From Acidobacteriaceae bacterium (GTDB lineage: Bacteria > Acidobacteriota > Terriglobia > Terriglobales > Acidobacteriaceae), in assembly GCA_003131585.1 (NCBI GenBank), contig PKVW01000056.1:72717-136716 (forward strand): DNA of 64,000 nt, given 5' to 3'. The position numbers and the translations under genes are program-made. The stretch's first letter is position 1; every line of letters starts with the position of its first letter. Shown here one piece after another: positions 16,306 through 25,606 of the stretch. Under the pieces are notes generated by a model that saw only the letters and a program-made list of their open reading frames with translations, ran no database searches and was not told where the DNA came from.

Positions 16306-17169
16306 TTGGCATTAGGAACCGGATGGTCCAAGACGTGGACCTATTTCGAGGGAGACTGGCATGAGGGCAACGTGCCGATCATGGGTCCGCGCACCCATGC
16401 CGCCTGGCTTTGCTCCCTGGTATTCGACGGCGCCCGCGCGTTCGAAGGGGTCACGCCCGACCTTGACCTCCATTGTGGGCGCGTGAATGATTCCGCAAAG
16501 AAGCTCTTCCTCAAGCCCACGGTCTCGACCGAAGAATGGGTAAAGCTCGCGCGGGAAGGGATAAAGCGGTTCGATAAGGACGCCGCTCTTTACATTCGAC
16601 CGATGTACTGGGCGGAGAAAGAGGGACCGTGGGTTCAGGCACACGATCCCGAATCCACCCGGTGGTGTCTCTCGATCTATGAAGCACCGATGCGCGTGCC
16701 CAAGGGCTTTTCGATTACGTTGTCTCCGTATCGCAGGCCAACCATTGAAACCATGCCTGTCGATGCCAAAGCCGGATGTCTTTATCCCAGCAATTCTCGC
16801 GCGCTTTTTGAGGCGCACGCCCGGGGCTTCGACAATGCGATTGTCTGCGACATGCTGGGCAACGTCGCCGAGCTCGCCACATCCAACGTTTTCATGGCCA
16901 AGGACGGTGTAGTTCTTACGCCAATCCCGAATGGAACATTTCTGGCGGGCATTACCCGGCAAAGAGCGATCGGACTATTGCGCGAAGCTGGCGTGACGGT
17001 GGTCGAGAAAACCCTCACCTACCAGGACTTTGAGAAGGCGGATGAGATTTTCGCGACTGGAAACTACTCCAAGGTAGTTCCGGTGACTCGGATCGGCGAC
17101 CATCCACTGCAATTCGGCCCGCTCTACGCCCGGGCCCGGGAACTCTATTGGGCATTCGCGCATTCATGA
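16306..17169 (+). CDS. Class IV aminotransferase (branched-chain type)
   Basis: A 287-residue fold-type IV PLP enzyme. It transfers amino groups between branched-chain or related amino acids and 2-oxo acids. The Schiff-base lysine is K155 in VDAKAGCLYPSNS; other marks are FDGARAFEG, YIRPMYW and FLAGITRQRAIGLL. The start is TTG, with a strong GGGAGGAG ribosome-binding site about 6 nt upstream. It heads a plus-strand trio with the carrier protein-thioesterase and ThDP genes, so it may serve a dedicated pathway rather than bulk Ile/Leu/Val synthesis (inference). Confidence 0.9.
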   Translation: MALGTGWSKTWTYFEGDWHEGNVPIMGPRTHAAWLCSLVFDGARAFEGVTPDLDLHCGRVNDSAKKLFLKPTVSTEEWVKLAREGIKRFDKDAALYIRPMYWAEKEGPWVQAHDPESTRWCLSIYEAPMRVPKGFSITLSPYRRPTIETMPVDAKAGCLYPSNSRALFEAHARGFDNAIVCDMLGNVAELATSNVFMAKDGVVLTPIPNGTFLAGITRQRAIGLLREAGVTVVEKTLTYQDFEKADEIFATGNYSKVVPVTRIGDHPLQFGPLYARARELYWAFAHS

Positions 17170-17260
17170 CCTCCGGAGTCTCAGGCAACGTGGAGTCTAA
17201 GTTGGCCTCCTCATTGGCGCGCGGCCCGGATGCGCTGTCCGGGTGTGCTATTGGTGTGCT

Positions 17261-18313
17261 GTGAAGGGCAAGCCCACTGCTGCGACGGTCGAGGCACTCA
17301 CTCAGATTTGGCGGCGCGTGCTGCAGCGGTCCCCCATCGGCGCCGAGGATGATTTTTTCGATCTCGGCGGCAATGATTCGCTAGCGGACACTGTATTCGC
17401 CGAGATCGCGCAGGTGTTTGGCCGGGAACTGCCGAGTGCTACGATTTGCCACGCTCCGACGATTACGGCGCTGGCTGGCCTGTTGGAGCAGGCCACTGTT
17501 CCGCGGTTCTCACCCTTCGTCCCGCTGAAGGCTGGCAGCGAGAAGCCGCCGATCCTCATTACCCATGGACTGGGTGGGCGTGCGAGTTTCTCCGAACTCG
17601 CAAAGCATATTCGCACCGGGCATCCGGTCTATGGGATTCAGGCCAAGGGCGTTGACGGTAGAGAGGAACCGTTTTACCGCATTGAGGATATGGCGGAGTA
17701 CTATCTCGATGCGCTCGACGAACTACAGACGCAGGGTCCTTATCTTCTGGTCGGTTATTCATTCGGTGGTCTAGTGGCTCTGGAAATGGCACAACGCCTG
17801 TCCGCGAACGGAAAAAATGTCGCACTGTTGGCGCTCGTGGATACGTATCCGCATCCACGCTACTTGCCAACAGGCCAGCGCCTATGGCTCATCGCAAAAC
17901 GGACCGTAGGCCACATCTCCCAGATGACGCAAATGCCCATCGGTGACGCATTTTCATACCTCGTTCGCAGGCTTGCGAATCGATTGCACATGGCTGGAGC
18001 TCACAACCGCGGCATACTTCTTCCAGACACGTCTCGCCTATCGTTCGCCCAGACAACTTTGCGGGTTAAGGAAAGTGATTTCGCGGCCATGGAACGCTAT
18101 CGGCCGCGTTTTTATCGAGGCAAAATAAGGTTCGTGAGGCCCGAGGCCAACTCTTACCTCCCGAACGATCCCACCGCGGTTTGGAAAAAACTGGCGGCTG
18201 AACTTGAGGTCGAGACCGTGCCGGGCGATCATCTGGGAATGGTGGGCACGCACTTCGAGAGTCTGGCCGCAGTACTTACTCGTTATGTCGAAGGATCAGT
18301 CGATAGGAAATGA
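17261..18313 (+). CDS. Carrier protein-thioesterase didomain (NRPS-like PCP-TE)
   Basis: The protein is about 350 residues. An N-terminal phosphopantetheine carrier domain (about 8-75) carries DLGGNDSLAD with the attachment serine. A type I thioesterase/alpha-beta hydrolase follows (about 95-345) with the nucleophile elbow GYSFGGLVALEMA and a late GDHLGMVG histidine. This is the tail of an NRPS module with no adenylation or condensation domain. GTG at 17261 is preferred; a GTG at 17243 would add a Cys/Trp-rich hexapeptide. It probably tethers an amino-acyl or acyl group and releases it; the partner adenylating enzyme is not obvious, the acyl-CoA ligase at 20007 being one candidate. Confidence 0.85.
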   Translation: MKGKPTAATVEALTQIWRRVLQRSPIGAEDDFFDLGGNDSLADTVFAEIAQVFGRELPSATICHAPTITALAGLLEQATVPRFSPFVPLKAGSEKPPILITHGLGGRASFSELAKHIRTGHPVYGIQAKGVDGREEPFYRIEDMAEYYLDALDELQTQGPYLLVGYSFGGLVALEMAQRLSANGKNVALLALVDTYPHPRYLPTGQRLWLIAKRTVGHISQMTQMPIGDAFSYLVRRLANRLHMAGAHNRGILLPDTSRLSFAQTTLRVKESDFAAMERYRPRFYRGKIRFVRPEANSYLPNDPTAVWKKLAAELEVETVPGDHLGMVGTHFESLAAVLTRYVEGSVDRK

Positions 18314-18320
18314 GCCAACG

Positions 18321-19910
18321 ATGAACGGCGCAGAGAGTTTAGTTCGCGCGCTTGTCGCCGGAGGCGTGGACACTTGCTTCGCGAACCCCGGCACTTCGGA
18401 AATAAACATCGTTGCGGCACTGGACCGGGTGACGGGAATGCGCTGCGTGCTCGGTCTGTTTGAAGGCGTGGTCACGGGCGCTGCGGACGGGTATGCGCGC
18501 ATGGCCGGGAAGCCGGCATGCACTCTTCTTCACCTGGGCCCCGGCCTCGCCAACGGTTTGGCGAATCTGCACAATGCCAGCCGGGCGCAGGCGCCAATCG
18601 TCAACGTGGTCGGCCAGCATGCCACGTATCATCTGTGCCACGACACGCCCCTCACTGCCAATATCGAAGCCATCGCGCGTCCCTATTCCAGATGGTTGCG
18701 GACCTCTCAAGCTGCGGCCGAAGTCGGCCGCGATGCGGCGGAAGCGATCGCCGCGGCCCGCACAGCGCCGGGCCGGATCGCTACGTTGATCGTTCCTGCC
18801 GATGTTGCATGGTCCAAGGTGATCGCGTCCAAGGTGATCGGGTCCAGCGTTATTCGGAGCGAAGGCGGAGCCGTCGCCGGGATCCCCGCTCCACCGCAGC
18901 CGCCCATGCCCGCTGTCGAAAACGTAGAGCGCGCCGCGGCCATGCTCCGGTCGGGTTTGCGAACCGGTCTGCTGATCGGCGGGAGTGCGCTCCATGGCGA
19001 TGGACTCGTAGCTGCCGGGCGCATCGCTGCGGCAACTGGCGCCAAGCTGCTGGCTCCCTACCCCATCGCGCGCCTGGAACGCGGCGCTGGCATCGCGCCA
19101 GTCGAACGAGTTCAATACGTCCTTGAGCAGGCGGTCGAACAATTAAAGGAGTTTCGTCAGCTTATCCTGGTGGGCGCTCCAGTTCCCGTGGCATATTTCG
19201 CTTCTCCAGGTAAGAACGCCGTACTCACATCGGCGGAGTGTGCGATCCACACCTTGGCGGGTCCAGAAGAAGATTGTGTTGGCGCGCTCGAAGCGCTGGC
19301 CGCGACATTATCGCTGCGCGGAACTCAGCCACCGCCAGACACGACCGAACGGCCGCCGGTGCCGAGCGGGAAGATCACATTGCCCGGTCTTGCCGCCGCT
19401 GTGGGAGCGCTCCTGCCTGAAAATGCCATTGTGGTGGACGAATCCATGACCTCAGGTCGAGGCATGATGGCAGCCACAAGAGGCGCTCCGCCTCACGACT
19501 GGCTGGGGAACACCGGGGGCTCGATTGGGATTGCCTTGCCTCTGGCTGTGGGTGCGGCAGTGGCATGCCCGGAGCGCCGTGTGCTGTGCCTGACGGCCGA
19601 TGGCAGCGGCATGTACACACTGCAAGCGCTGTGGACCATGGCACGCGAAGGGCTCAAAGTCACGACGGTGGTGTTCGCCAATCGCGACTATGCCGTCCTG
19701 AAGCGCGAGTTTTCTTATCTGGGGATTGGCAATCCGGGGCGCTGCGCTTTGGATATGTTCGAGATCGGACGTCCGGATCTCGACTGGGCACGCTTGGCGA
19801 AAGGCATGGGGGTGCCGGGCGCGCGTGTGACCTCGTTGGAAGGATTTGCGAAGGCGTTGCGGGAAGGGTTTGAAAACGAAGGTCCGAGCCTGATCGAAGT
19901 GCCTCTATAA
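18321..19910 (+). CDS. ThDP-dependent enzyme, acetolactate synthase/benzoylformate decarboxylase-like
   Basis: This 529-residue enzyme has the usual three domains. The catalytic glutamate lies in GLFEGVVTGAADGYAR (about residue 51) and the Mg-ThDP site is TADGSGMYTLQALW followed by VVFANRDY. Sequence style is closer to the single-subunit benzoylformate decarboxylase/sulfopyruvate group than to IlvB. The ATG at 18321 is chosen for homology; an ATG at 18285 overlaps the upstream gene. Residues 165-179 are three 15-bp tandem units (SKVIA, SKVIG, SSVIR) in the domain linker. It is 7 bp from the PCP-TE stop and likely cotranscribed. It could make or decarboxylate a 2-oxo acid exchanged with the aminotransferase. 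Confidence 0.88.
   Translation: MNGAESLVRALVAGGVDTCFANPGTSEINIVAALDRVTGMRCVLGLFEGVVTGAADGYARMAGKPACTLLHLGPGLANGLANLHNASRAQAPIVNVVGQHATYHLCHDTPLTANIEAIARPYSRWLRTSQAAAEVGRDAAEAIAAARTAPGRIATLIVPADVAWSKVIASKVIGSSVIRSEGGAVAGIPAPPQPPMPAVENVERAAAMLRSGLRTGLLIGGSALHGDGLVAAGRIAAATGAKLLAPYPIARLERGAGIAPVERVQYVLEQAVEQLKEFRQLILVGAPVPVAYFASPGKNAVLTSAECAIHTLAGPEEDCVGALEALAATLSLRGTQPPPDTTERPPVPSGKITLPGLAAAVGALLPENAIVVDESMTSGRGMMAATRGAPPHDWLGNTGGSIGIALPLAVGAAVACPERRVLCLTADGSGMYTLQALWTMAREGLKVTTVVFANRDYAVLKREFSYLGIGNPGRCALDMFEIGRPDLDWARLAKGMGVPGARVTSLEGFAKALREGFENEGPSLIEVPL
18813..18857 (+). repeat. 15-bp tandem repeat in frame, 3 copies
   Basis: TCCAAGGTGATCGCG, TCCAAGGTGATCGGG and TCCAGCGTTATTCGG encode the pentapeptides SKVIA, SKVIG and SSVIR inside the ThDP enzyme. 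Confidence 0.85.
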
Positions 19911-19953
19911 AATGGACGCCTTTACGTTCTTCAGCGCGCCTGAAGGCTGATGC

Positions 19954-20012
19954 GGCCGTCTTTATCCGGCCGTCTTTTATCCGGCCATCTTGTGTGCGGC
20001 CATCTTTTATCC
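19954..20012. repeat. 14/15-bp tandem repeat, 4 copies, between convergent genes
   Basis: Units GGCCGTCTTTATCC, GGCCGTCTTTTATCC, GGCCATCTTGTGTGC and GGCCATCTTTTATCC run from 19954 to 20012. The last unit contains the stop codon (TAA, 20007-20009 on the minus strand) of the acyl-CoA ligase gene. Confidence 0.85.
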
Positions 20013-21572
20013 GGCGATTTTGGCGAGCTCGGCCTTGACAACTTTTCCAGTCGGAGTGACCGGCATGGCGGGAACGAGGAGAATCTGCGACGGCCGTTTG
20101 TACGGAGCAAGATGCTGGGCGGCATATTCCGCCAGATCGGTAACCGTCACTAACGAGTCCGGCAGTGGCTGAACGAAAGCGACAACTTCCTCGTCTCCTT
20201 CCACCGATCGGCCAATCACCGCCGACTGCACGACCGCGGGATGACCGTTCAACACCGCCTCGACCTCGGCCGGGTAGACGTTGAAGCCACGACGGACGAT
20301 CAAATCCTTCGTTCGTCCGACGATGAAAAGATTTCCATCTTCCAACCGGGCAAGGTCGCGTGTATTGAACCATCCTTCCGCATCGATGGCGGCGGCAGTT
20401 TCCTCGGGGGCGCGATAGTAACCCTTCATGACGTTAGGTCCGCGCACCCATAGTTCACCGGCTTCTCGCTCGGCCACCGGTTTGCGATCCGGCCTAACCA
20501 ACTTGATTTCAACTCCTGGGAACGGCGGTCCGATCGAGGTATCGCTGCGAGGCGCTTCGACCCGGGTTTGAGCGATGGTGGGAGAGCATTCCGTCACGCC
20601 ATAGCCGTTGTGAAGCGGCATGCCGAAAAGTCTCTCCACGGCTGACTTGGTAGAAGCGTGGAGTGGCGCGCCGGAAGAAGAAATGATGCGAAGCGCGGGA
20701 AACTTCAGCGACTCGATCCCTCTAAACTTTGCATATTGGAGGAATTGGGTGAATGTGGCCGGGGCGCCCAGCATCACTGTCAACCGCTCTCTCTCCAGCG
20801 TCAGGCGTGCGGTGATGGGATCAAAACGCGGCGATAAATAAAGCGACGCGCCGCTTAGCAGCGAACCCAGAAGGACCACGGAGAGGCCCACGGCATGAGA
20901 CATCGGTAGAACGCCATAGAGGCGGTCGGCGGCCGTCAGGGCTCGTATCTTCGCCGATCCGGCCGCCAGAAATAACAGGCTCCGGTGGCTCAACATCACA
21001 CCCTTGGGAAGACCCGTAGTACCGGACGTGTAAATTAAGGCGGCGACGCGGTCCGCAATGTTCGCGTCTTCATCTATAGGCTCGGGTTCGACATTCTCGT
21101 TCAGAGGGCCGAGGCCGATCGATCCCAAACCATTCACTTCTTCGAGCACCGCGCCGTGCCGCTGGGCGTGATCGGTAGCGTGCGGCGATATGCTTGTGGT
21201 GTAGAGCACACGACGGGCGCCGCAGTGATCCCGGATCTCGTCGATCTCGCGCCCGGAGAGACGTGCGTTCACCAGCACTGGCCATGCGTCGAGGCCGGCC
21301 GAAGCCAGGAGAATTGCTACAAACTCCCGGCAGTTCTCGCCGACGATCATGACGCGATCGCCCGGACGTACGCCCGACTTGCGAAGCCACATCTGCGTCC
21401 CAGAGATTGCGGAATCCAATTGCCGGTACGTCCAGGTCCCGGAGGTCTCGACCAGGGCCGGCCGGTCCGGCGAACTCTCCGACCATGGCTTCACCACGTC
21501 GCTGATGCGGGCGGAAAGCATCCTCAACATCTCAGACGCCTGGTTTTCACTGGTTGGTGCTGGAGCAATCAT
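20007..21572 (-). CDS. AMP-dependent acyl-CoA synthetase/ligase
   Basis: A 521-residue ANL-superfamily enzyme that activates a carboxylic acid as the acyl-AMP and then the thioester. The P-loop-like A3 motif is YTSGTTGLPKGVML. Later marks are GYGVTECSPT, ELWVRGPNVMKGYY, the TRDLARLEDGNLFIVGRTKDLI hinge and the catalytic lysine near the C-terminus in TPTGKVVKAEL. It is the last gene of the minus-strand EPS super-locus, 33 bp after metA. Stand-alone acyl-CoA ligases recur in exosortase-associated EPS loci. It could load the free ACP (25607) or the PCP-TE. Confidence 0.9.
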   Translation of the reverse strand: MIAPAPTSENQASEMLRMLSARISDVVKPWSESSPDRPALVETSGTWTYRQLDSAISGTQMWLRKSGVRPGDRVMIVGENCREFVAILLASAGLDAWPVLVNARLSGREIDEIRDHCGARRVLYTTSISPHATDHAQRHGAVLEEVNGLGSIGLGPLNENVEPEPIDEDANIADRVAALIYTSGTTGLPKGVMLSHRSLLFLAAGSAKIRALTAADRLYGVLPMSHAVGLSVVLLGSLLSGASLYLSPRFDPITARLTLERERLTVMLGAPATFTQFLQYAKFRGIESLKFPALRIISSSGAPLHASTKSAVERLFGMPLHNGYGVTECSPTIAQTRVEAPRSDTSIGPPFPGVEIKLVRPDRKPVAEREAGELWVRGPNVMKGYYRAPEETAAAIDAEGWFNTRDLARLEDGNLFIVGRTKDLIVRRGFNVYPAEVEAVLNGHPAVVQSAVIGRSVEGDEEVVAFVQPLPDSLVTVTDLAEYAAQHLAPYKRPSQILLVPAMPVTPTGKVVKAELAKIAG

Positions 21573-21605
21573 TCGGCGGTGAAAGCGTGAAGCGCGCTTG
21601 GATGG

Positions 21606-22676
21606 CTACGATACCGCGGACCGTTTTCGCTGGACTTGGGCATAAGACGCCGTTGCAGCCGCGAACCGCGATGTCTCGGCCTTCCTCGACAACACGTACT
21701 GCAACCAGTTGCGATACACGTATATAGCCGAGGATTGCCAGGTGTTCTGCAATGCCTCGACCGCGATCGCCTCAGGAAAGAACACCAACTGGTCTTCACG
21801 CGGATGGGCAAGAGCAGTCTCTCGAAACTCGGTGAGAAGTTTGGCCGCTGCCGCATCGAAGTATCCATGCGGCATCGTCGGATACGTTTCTCTTTCCTGA
21901 CGCAGGAATCTCTTTATGTCTCTGCGGTATTCCTTCAACAGAGTCCGCGCCCCATACTCCGGATGACCCTGGAAATGCACGAACAGGCTCTTCTTTTTTC
22001 TTTTCACAAACAAGTCGACGCCAGCCTGGGCCGATTTGGTCAGCACCGCATAGCCACAGGAAGTCAGCGAGTCCTCTCGCACCTCGTTCCATCGAGAATG
22101 CGGAAATCGCATTGTCCGCGTGGCGTGCCGGGTAAGTTCATGGTCACAGACTCTCGCCGACTCAAAGACGCCGAAATGTTTGTCATTCAGCGGGTGGCGC
22201 CGAATGCCGTCGCTGTGGAGAACGCCGGCGTGTGCCGCCAGACAGGACAGGACCGCGGAAACAGTATTGCGCTCGGCCCAATCGAGGACGTCGGCCATAG
22301 CGGACCAGTATGGTTCTTCCCGCAAGTCGGGCTGACGCGGCTCGGTCCCCGTTACAATGACGGCGTCAAACCGCGCATTCCAAAGGTCGCCGATGCTGGA
22401 ATAGAAGCTGCCTAAATGCTCCTCTCCCCGATCACCGCGGGGAATTCTGGGCAACGAGTAAAGCTTGAGCCGCACAGGAATGTCGCCGGAGGCGGCGTCG
22501 AGAAGTTCCATGAATTGCATCTCGGTCTCCTCCAGCGCCGCATCCGGCATGTTGTTGACGAGGGCGATTCTTACGCCTTCCGTCCCAGAGTCGTAACGGC
22601 CGTTCGACACAGAAGGCAGACCCTTCTTCTCCGCCCAGCGAGGCGGGATCCGGCCTCCGTCGATTAGCAGCGCCAT
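21606..22676 (-). CDS. metA: Homoserine O-acyltransferase, MetA/HTS type
   Basis: The protein is 356 residues from MALLIDGGRIPP; a GGGAGG site lies 8 nt upstream, and the longer frame upstream has none. The fold is a class I glutamine amidotransferase-like acyltransferase that activates homoserine. The nucleophile is C145 in LSCLAAHAG, the histidine is in FQGHPEYG, and ALVNNMPDAALEETEMQF is the family opening. MetA makes O-succinyl- or O-acetyl-homoserine. It is downstream of the MetY gene (43 bp), giving a two-step route to homocysteine. Divergence from the E. coli sequence leaves the acyl donor open. Confidence 0.85.
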   Translation of the reverse strand: MALLIDGGRIPPRWAEKKGLPSVSNGRYDSGTEGVRIALVNNMPDAALEETEMQFMELLDAASGDIPVRLKLYSLPRIPRGDRGEEHLGSFYSSIGDLWNARFDAVIVTGTEPRQPDLREEPYWSAMADVLDWAERNTVSAVLSCLAAHAGVLHSDGIRRHPLNDKHFGVFESARVCDHELTRHATRTMRFPHSRWNEVREDSLTSCGYAVLTKSAQAGVDLFVKRKKKSLFVHFQGHPEYGARTLLKEYRRDIKRFLRQERETYPTMPHGYFDAAAAKLLTEFRETALAHPREDQLVFFPEAIAVEALQNTWQSSAIYVYRNWLQYVLSRKAETSRFAAATASYAQVQRKRSAVS

Positions 22677-22719
22677 GACGTACCTCCCAAATCGCTGACC
22701 GCGATGATTTTCGCAAATC

Positions 22720-23997
22720 TCATGGTGTAGCTTTATCCAGTGCCTGGGAGAGGTCAGCAAGAATATCGTCGATATGCTCGATGCCCACGCTCAGCCGAAT
22801 CATCTCCGGGGTCACACCGACCTTTTGTTGTTCTTCGGGCGTCAGTTGCCGGTGCGTGGTCGACGCCGGATGACATGCCAGCGACTTGGCGTCGCCCATG
22901 TTGACCATTCGTTTGAAGAGCTTCAGAGCGTTGAAACATTTCGTCCCCGCTTCAAATCCGCCTCTCACTCCAAACGTCAGCAGGGAGCAGCGTTGGTCGC
23001 CCAGATATCGTTGCGCCATGGGATATAGGGGGTTGTCGGAGAATCCCGCGTAATTGACCCAATCGACCATGCGATGGCCGCGCAGGTGTTCCGCGACTTT
23101 GCGGGCGTTTTCGACATGGCGTTCGACGCGGAGCGCAAGCGTCTCGACTCCCTGAAGCAGCAAGAAGCCGTTAAAAGGAGACAAGGTGGCGCCCGTGTTG
23201 CGCTGGCAAACCGTCCGGCAACGCGCCACATAAGCGGCGTCGCCATAGTGGTCGACGTAGACCACGCCGTGATAGGCGATTTCCGGCCGGTTCAGCATGT
23301 AAAAGCGTTCGGGATAGTCGCGCCAGGGAAATTTACCGCTGTCCACAATCATGCCGCCCAGTGTCGTGCCGTGTCCTCCCATGAACTTCGTCATGGAATG
23401 CACCACAACATCGGCGCCGTATTCGATCGGCCGCAACAGAATCGGCGTCGCGATCGTGTTGTCGACAATCAAAGGCACCCCATGCTTATGCGCGACCGCC
23501 GCCAGTCCCTCGATGTCGGCAACGTTGCCGGCTGGATTGCCAACGCTTTCGCAAAAGACCGCTCGAGTGTTTTCGTCAATCAATTTTTCAACGTCGCCGG
23601 GATGGTCGGTCTTTGCAAACCGTCCCTCGATTCCCCGTTTCGGAAAGATGTGTGCCAGCAAAGTATAGGTAGCGCCATAGAGCTGCGGAAGAGAAACAAT
23701 GTTGTTGCCTGACTCGGCGATATTGATGAGCGAGTACTCGATGGCGGCCATTCCGGAACTCACGCTGAGCGCATCCACTCCGCCTTCGAGCGCGGCGACG
23801 CGTTTTTCCAGAACCGCGTTGGTGGGGTTCCCGATCCGCGTGTAGATGTTCCCTTGAACTTCCAGATTGAATAAGGCTGCGCCATGCTCCGCGCTGTCGA
23901 ACTCAAAGGCTATGGTCTGATAGATCGGCACCGCTACGGCCTTGGTGGTGGGGTCGCCGTCATAGCCGGCGTGAATGGCGATGGTCTCTCTCTTCAT
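22720..23997 (-). CDS. metY: O-acetylhomoserine sulfhydrylase (MetY-type)
   Basis: A 425-residue Cys/Met-metabolism PLP enzyme. The PLP lysine is K204 in HSMTKFMGGHG; SVSSGMAAIEY and YTRIGNPTN are family signatures. MetY uses O-acyl-homoserine and sulfide (or other nucleophiles) to make homocysteine or an aminocarboxypropyl product. It pairs with metA directly downstream. The location at the distal end of an EPS locus is unusual; it may be ordinary methionine synthesis that happens to adjoin it. Confidence 0.93.
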   Translation of the reverse strand: MKRETIAIHAGYDGDPTTKAVAVPIYQTIAFEFDSAEHGAALFNLEVQGNIYTRIGNPTNAVLEKRVAALEGGVDALSVSSGMAAIEYSLINIAESGNNIVSLPQLYGATYTLLAHIFPKRGIEGRFAKTDHPGDVEKLIDENTRAVFCESVGNPAGNVADIEGLAAVAHKHGVPLIVDNTIATPILLRPIEYGADVVVHSMTKFMGGHGTTLGGMIVDSGKFPWRDYPERFYMLNRPEIAYHGVVYVDHYGDAAYVARCRTVCQRNTGATLSPFNGFLLLQGVETLALRVERHVENARKVAEHLRGHRMVDWVNYAGFSDNPLYPMAQRYLGDQRCSLLTFGVRGGFEAGTKCFNALKLFKRMVNMGDAKSLACHPASTTHRQLTPEEQQKVGVTPEMIRLSVGIEHIDDILADLSQALDKATP

Positions 23998-24026
23998 GCG
24001 TCTCGTTCTTGTGTGCGGGACCGATT

Positions 24027-25316
24027 CTAGGATCCGGAAGCGGCGCCGGCTTTCTCACGCGGCTCCGGCGCCTTCATTTCGCGAAGTTCATCCCGGCGTG
24101 GAACCGAAATCGACGCAGACTCCCGCGCCAGCGACTTCCTCACCGCGCGCGTGAGAGTACGGGCTGCGAAGCCAGCACCGTAAGCGAACCGCATCACCGG
24201 TCCAAAGCTGTTTGCGGCCGTGATCCCGGCAAAATACAGGCCGGGCAGGGACGACTCGAAACTGGACGAGAGCACAGGCGCGCCGTCCACAACCTCGAGT
24301 TTCGAGCGTAGCTCCGAACTAAGAAATTTCAATCGATCAAGATCTACTTTGTAGCCGGTTGCGGCGATGACATGCTCGGTTAGGATTTCACGCTCACTAC
24401 CGTCGGCGGCACGAAGATGCAGCCGTACGCGGCCGTTCTGGATCTCGGCGCGCTCCGGCGTGTATCCCAGAAGCAGTGGGACCCGCCCCATCACTTTCTC
24501 TTTGGTGAACCATCCTCCAGCAGGGCCTAATACTCTTCGGACAGCTTCCAGCCGGAGGCTCTGGGGAAAGTAATGAAACGCCAGGGGCGCGTCGGCACAA
24601 AAGCGCAACCGCCAGCCGGGGCCAATCCCCGATTGCGGACGTTGGATTTTCTGCCACCAGGAACGAGGCTTGCCCGCCTGCGGCATGCCGTGGAACTTCA
24701 ATGAGGTTCGGCGAGAAACCAGCTGTACATCGGAGCCAGCTTCGTGAAGCAAACCGGCCAGGTCAGTCGCCGAAGAACCGCCCCCAATCACAACTACGTT
24801 GCGGCCCCGGAACGATGCCAGGCTGTGATGGCGGAAGCTGTGCGAGAGAAACTCCGGCGGCAGATTTGCCAGGCCGGCGGGCACGTGTTCGAAGTGGGTG
24901 ATGCCAACGGCGAGCACGACCCGCCGGGCGGTTACGGTTTCGCCGTTGTCGAGGCCCAGACGAAATCCGCTGGGCAAGCGATCCACGCTGGTGACCAGCT
25001 TGTCTTCCAGTTGCGGCACCTTTCGTTCCTTGAACGCCAGACCGTAGGCACTGAAAGTGTCGAGGCGTACCGGAATCCCGGCGTCGGAGTACTCGATTCC
25101 CCGCTCCGCGCAAAAATGTCGCAAGGTAAAGTCGCCGTCGGGATCGTAGATGTTGGAGGCGAAGCCGTCAGACTTGAGACACATGCCTTTGGGCATGTGC
25201 GCCTGCCAGCTATCCATCAGGCGGCCGAAAATGCGGAAGGGTATTCCTCGACGCCGGAAATGCGCGGCGATTGAAAGACCATAAGGACCCGCGCCAATGA
25301 TCGTAGCTTCTAGCAT
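24027..25316 (-). CDS. Flavin-dependent oxidoreductase (NAD(P)-binding monooxygenase-like)
   Basis: A 429-residue two-dinucleotide-domain flavoprotein. The FAD Rossmann motif at the N-terminus is IIGAGPYGLS and the NAD(P) site is VVVIGGGSSATDLAG (about residue 175). ATGYKVDLD and LYFAGITAANSFGP are family marks late in the protein. It resembles lysine/ornithine N-monooxygenases and FMO-like enzymes. Substrate is unknown; a free amine, or a tethered acyl group on the neighbouring ACP, is possible. It is separated from the ACP gene by 290 bp with no credible gene. Confidence 0.82.
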   Translation of the reverse strand: MLEATIIGAGPYGLSIAAHFRRRGIPFRIFGRLMDSWQAHMPKGMCLKSDGFASNIYDPDGDFTLRHFCAERGIEYSDAGIPVRLDTFSAYGLAFKERKVPQLEDKLVTSVDRLPSGFRLGLDNGETVTARRVVLAVGITHFEHVPAGLANLPPEFLSHSFRHHSLASFRGRNVVVIGGGSSATDLAGLLHEAGSDVQLVSRRTSLKFHGMPQAGKPRSWWQKIQRPQSGIGPGWRLRFCADAPLAFHYFPQSLRLEAVRRVLGPAGGWFTKEKVMGRVPLLLGYTPERAEIQNGRVRLHLRAADGSEREILTEHVIAATGYKVDLDRLKFLSSELRSKLEVVDGAPVLSSSFESSLPGLYFAGITAANSFGPVMRFAYGAGFAARTLTRAVRKSLARESASISVPRRDELREMKAPEPREKAGAASGS

Positions 25317-25606
25317 AGTTTTAAGAAGAACTCATTTGACTATTTAGTTCTGGCAGCAGCCGCAAAAAATGGCCCGGACTAACTTTGGGGATTGAGAAGG
25401 GGAAGGAATCTAGGAAAATCATATCATGGCACTTATGTTTCAACGCATCGAAAATACCCTAAGGTCACAAGGTTGGGATGTACAGTTCCAAGCTCGGATA
25501 GGCGCCACTCTAACTGTCTTGTTATGAAGGATATAGACCGAGAGCGTGCATCCGCTTGGGAAGACTGCCGGGCAGCCGTTGCGGCCCGGGGGGCAACTGG
25601 CGCTCG

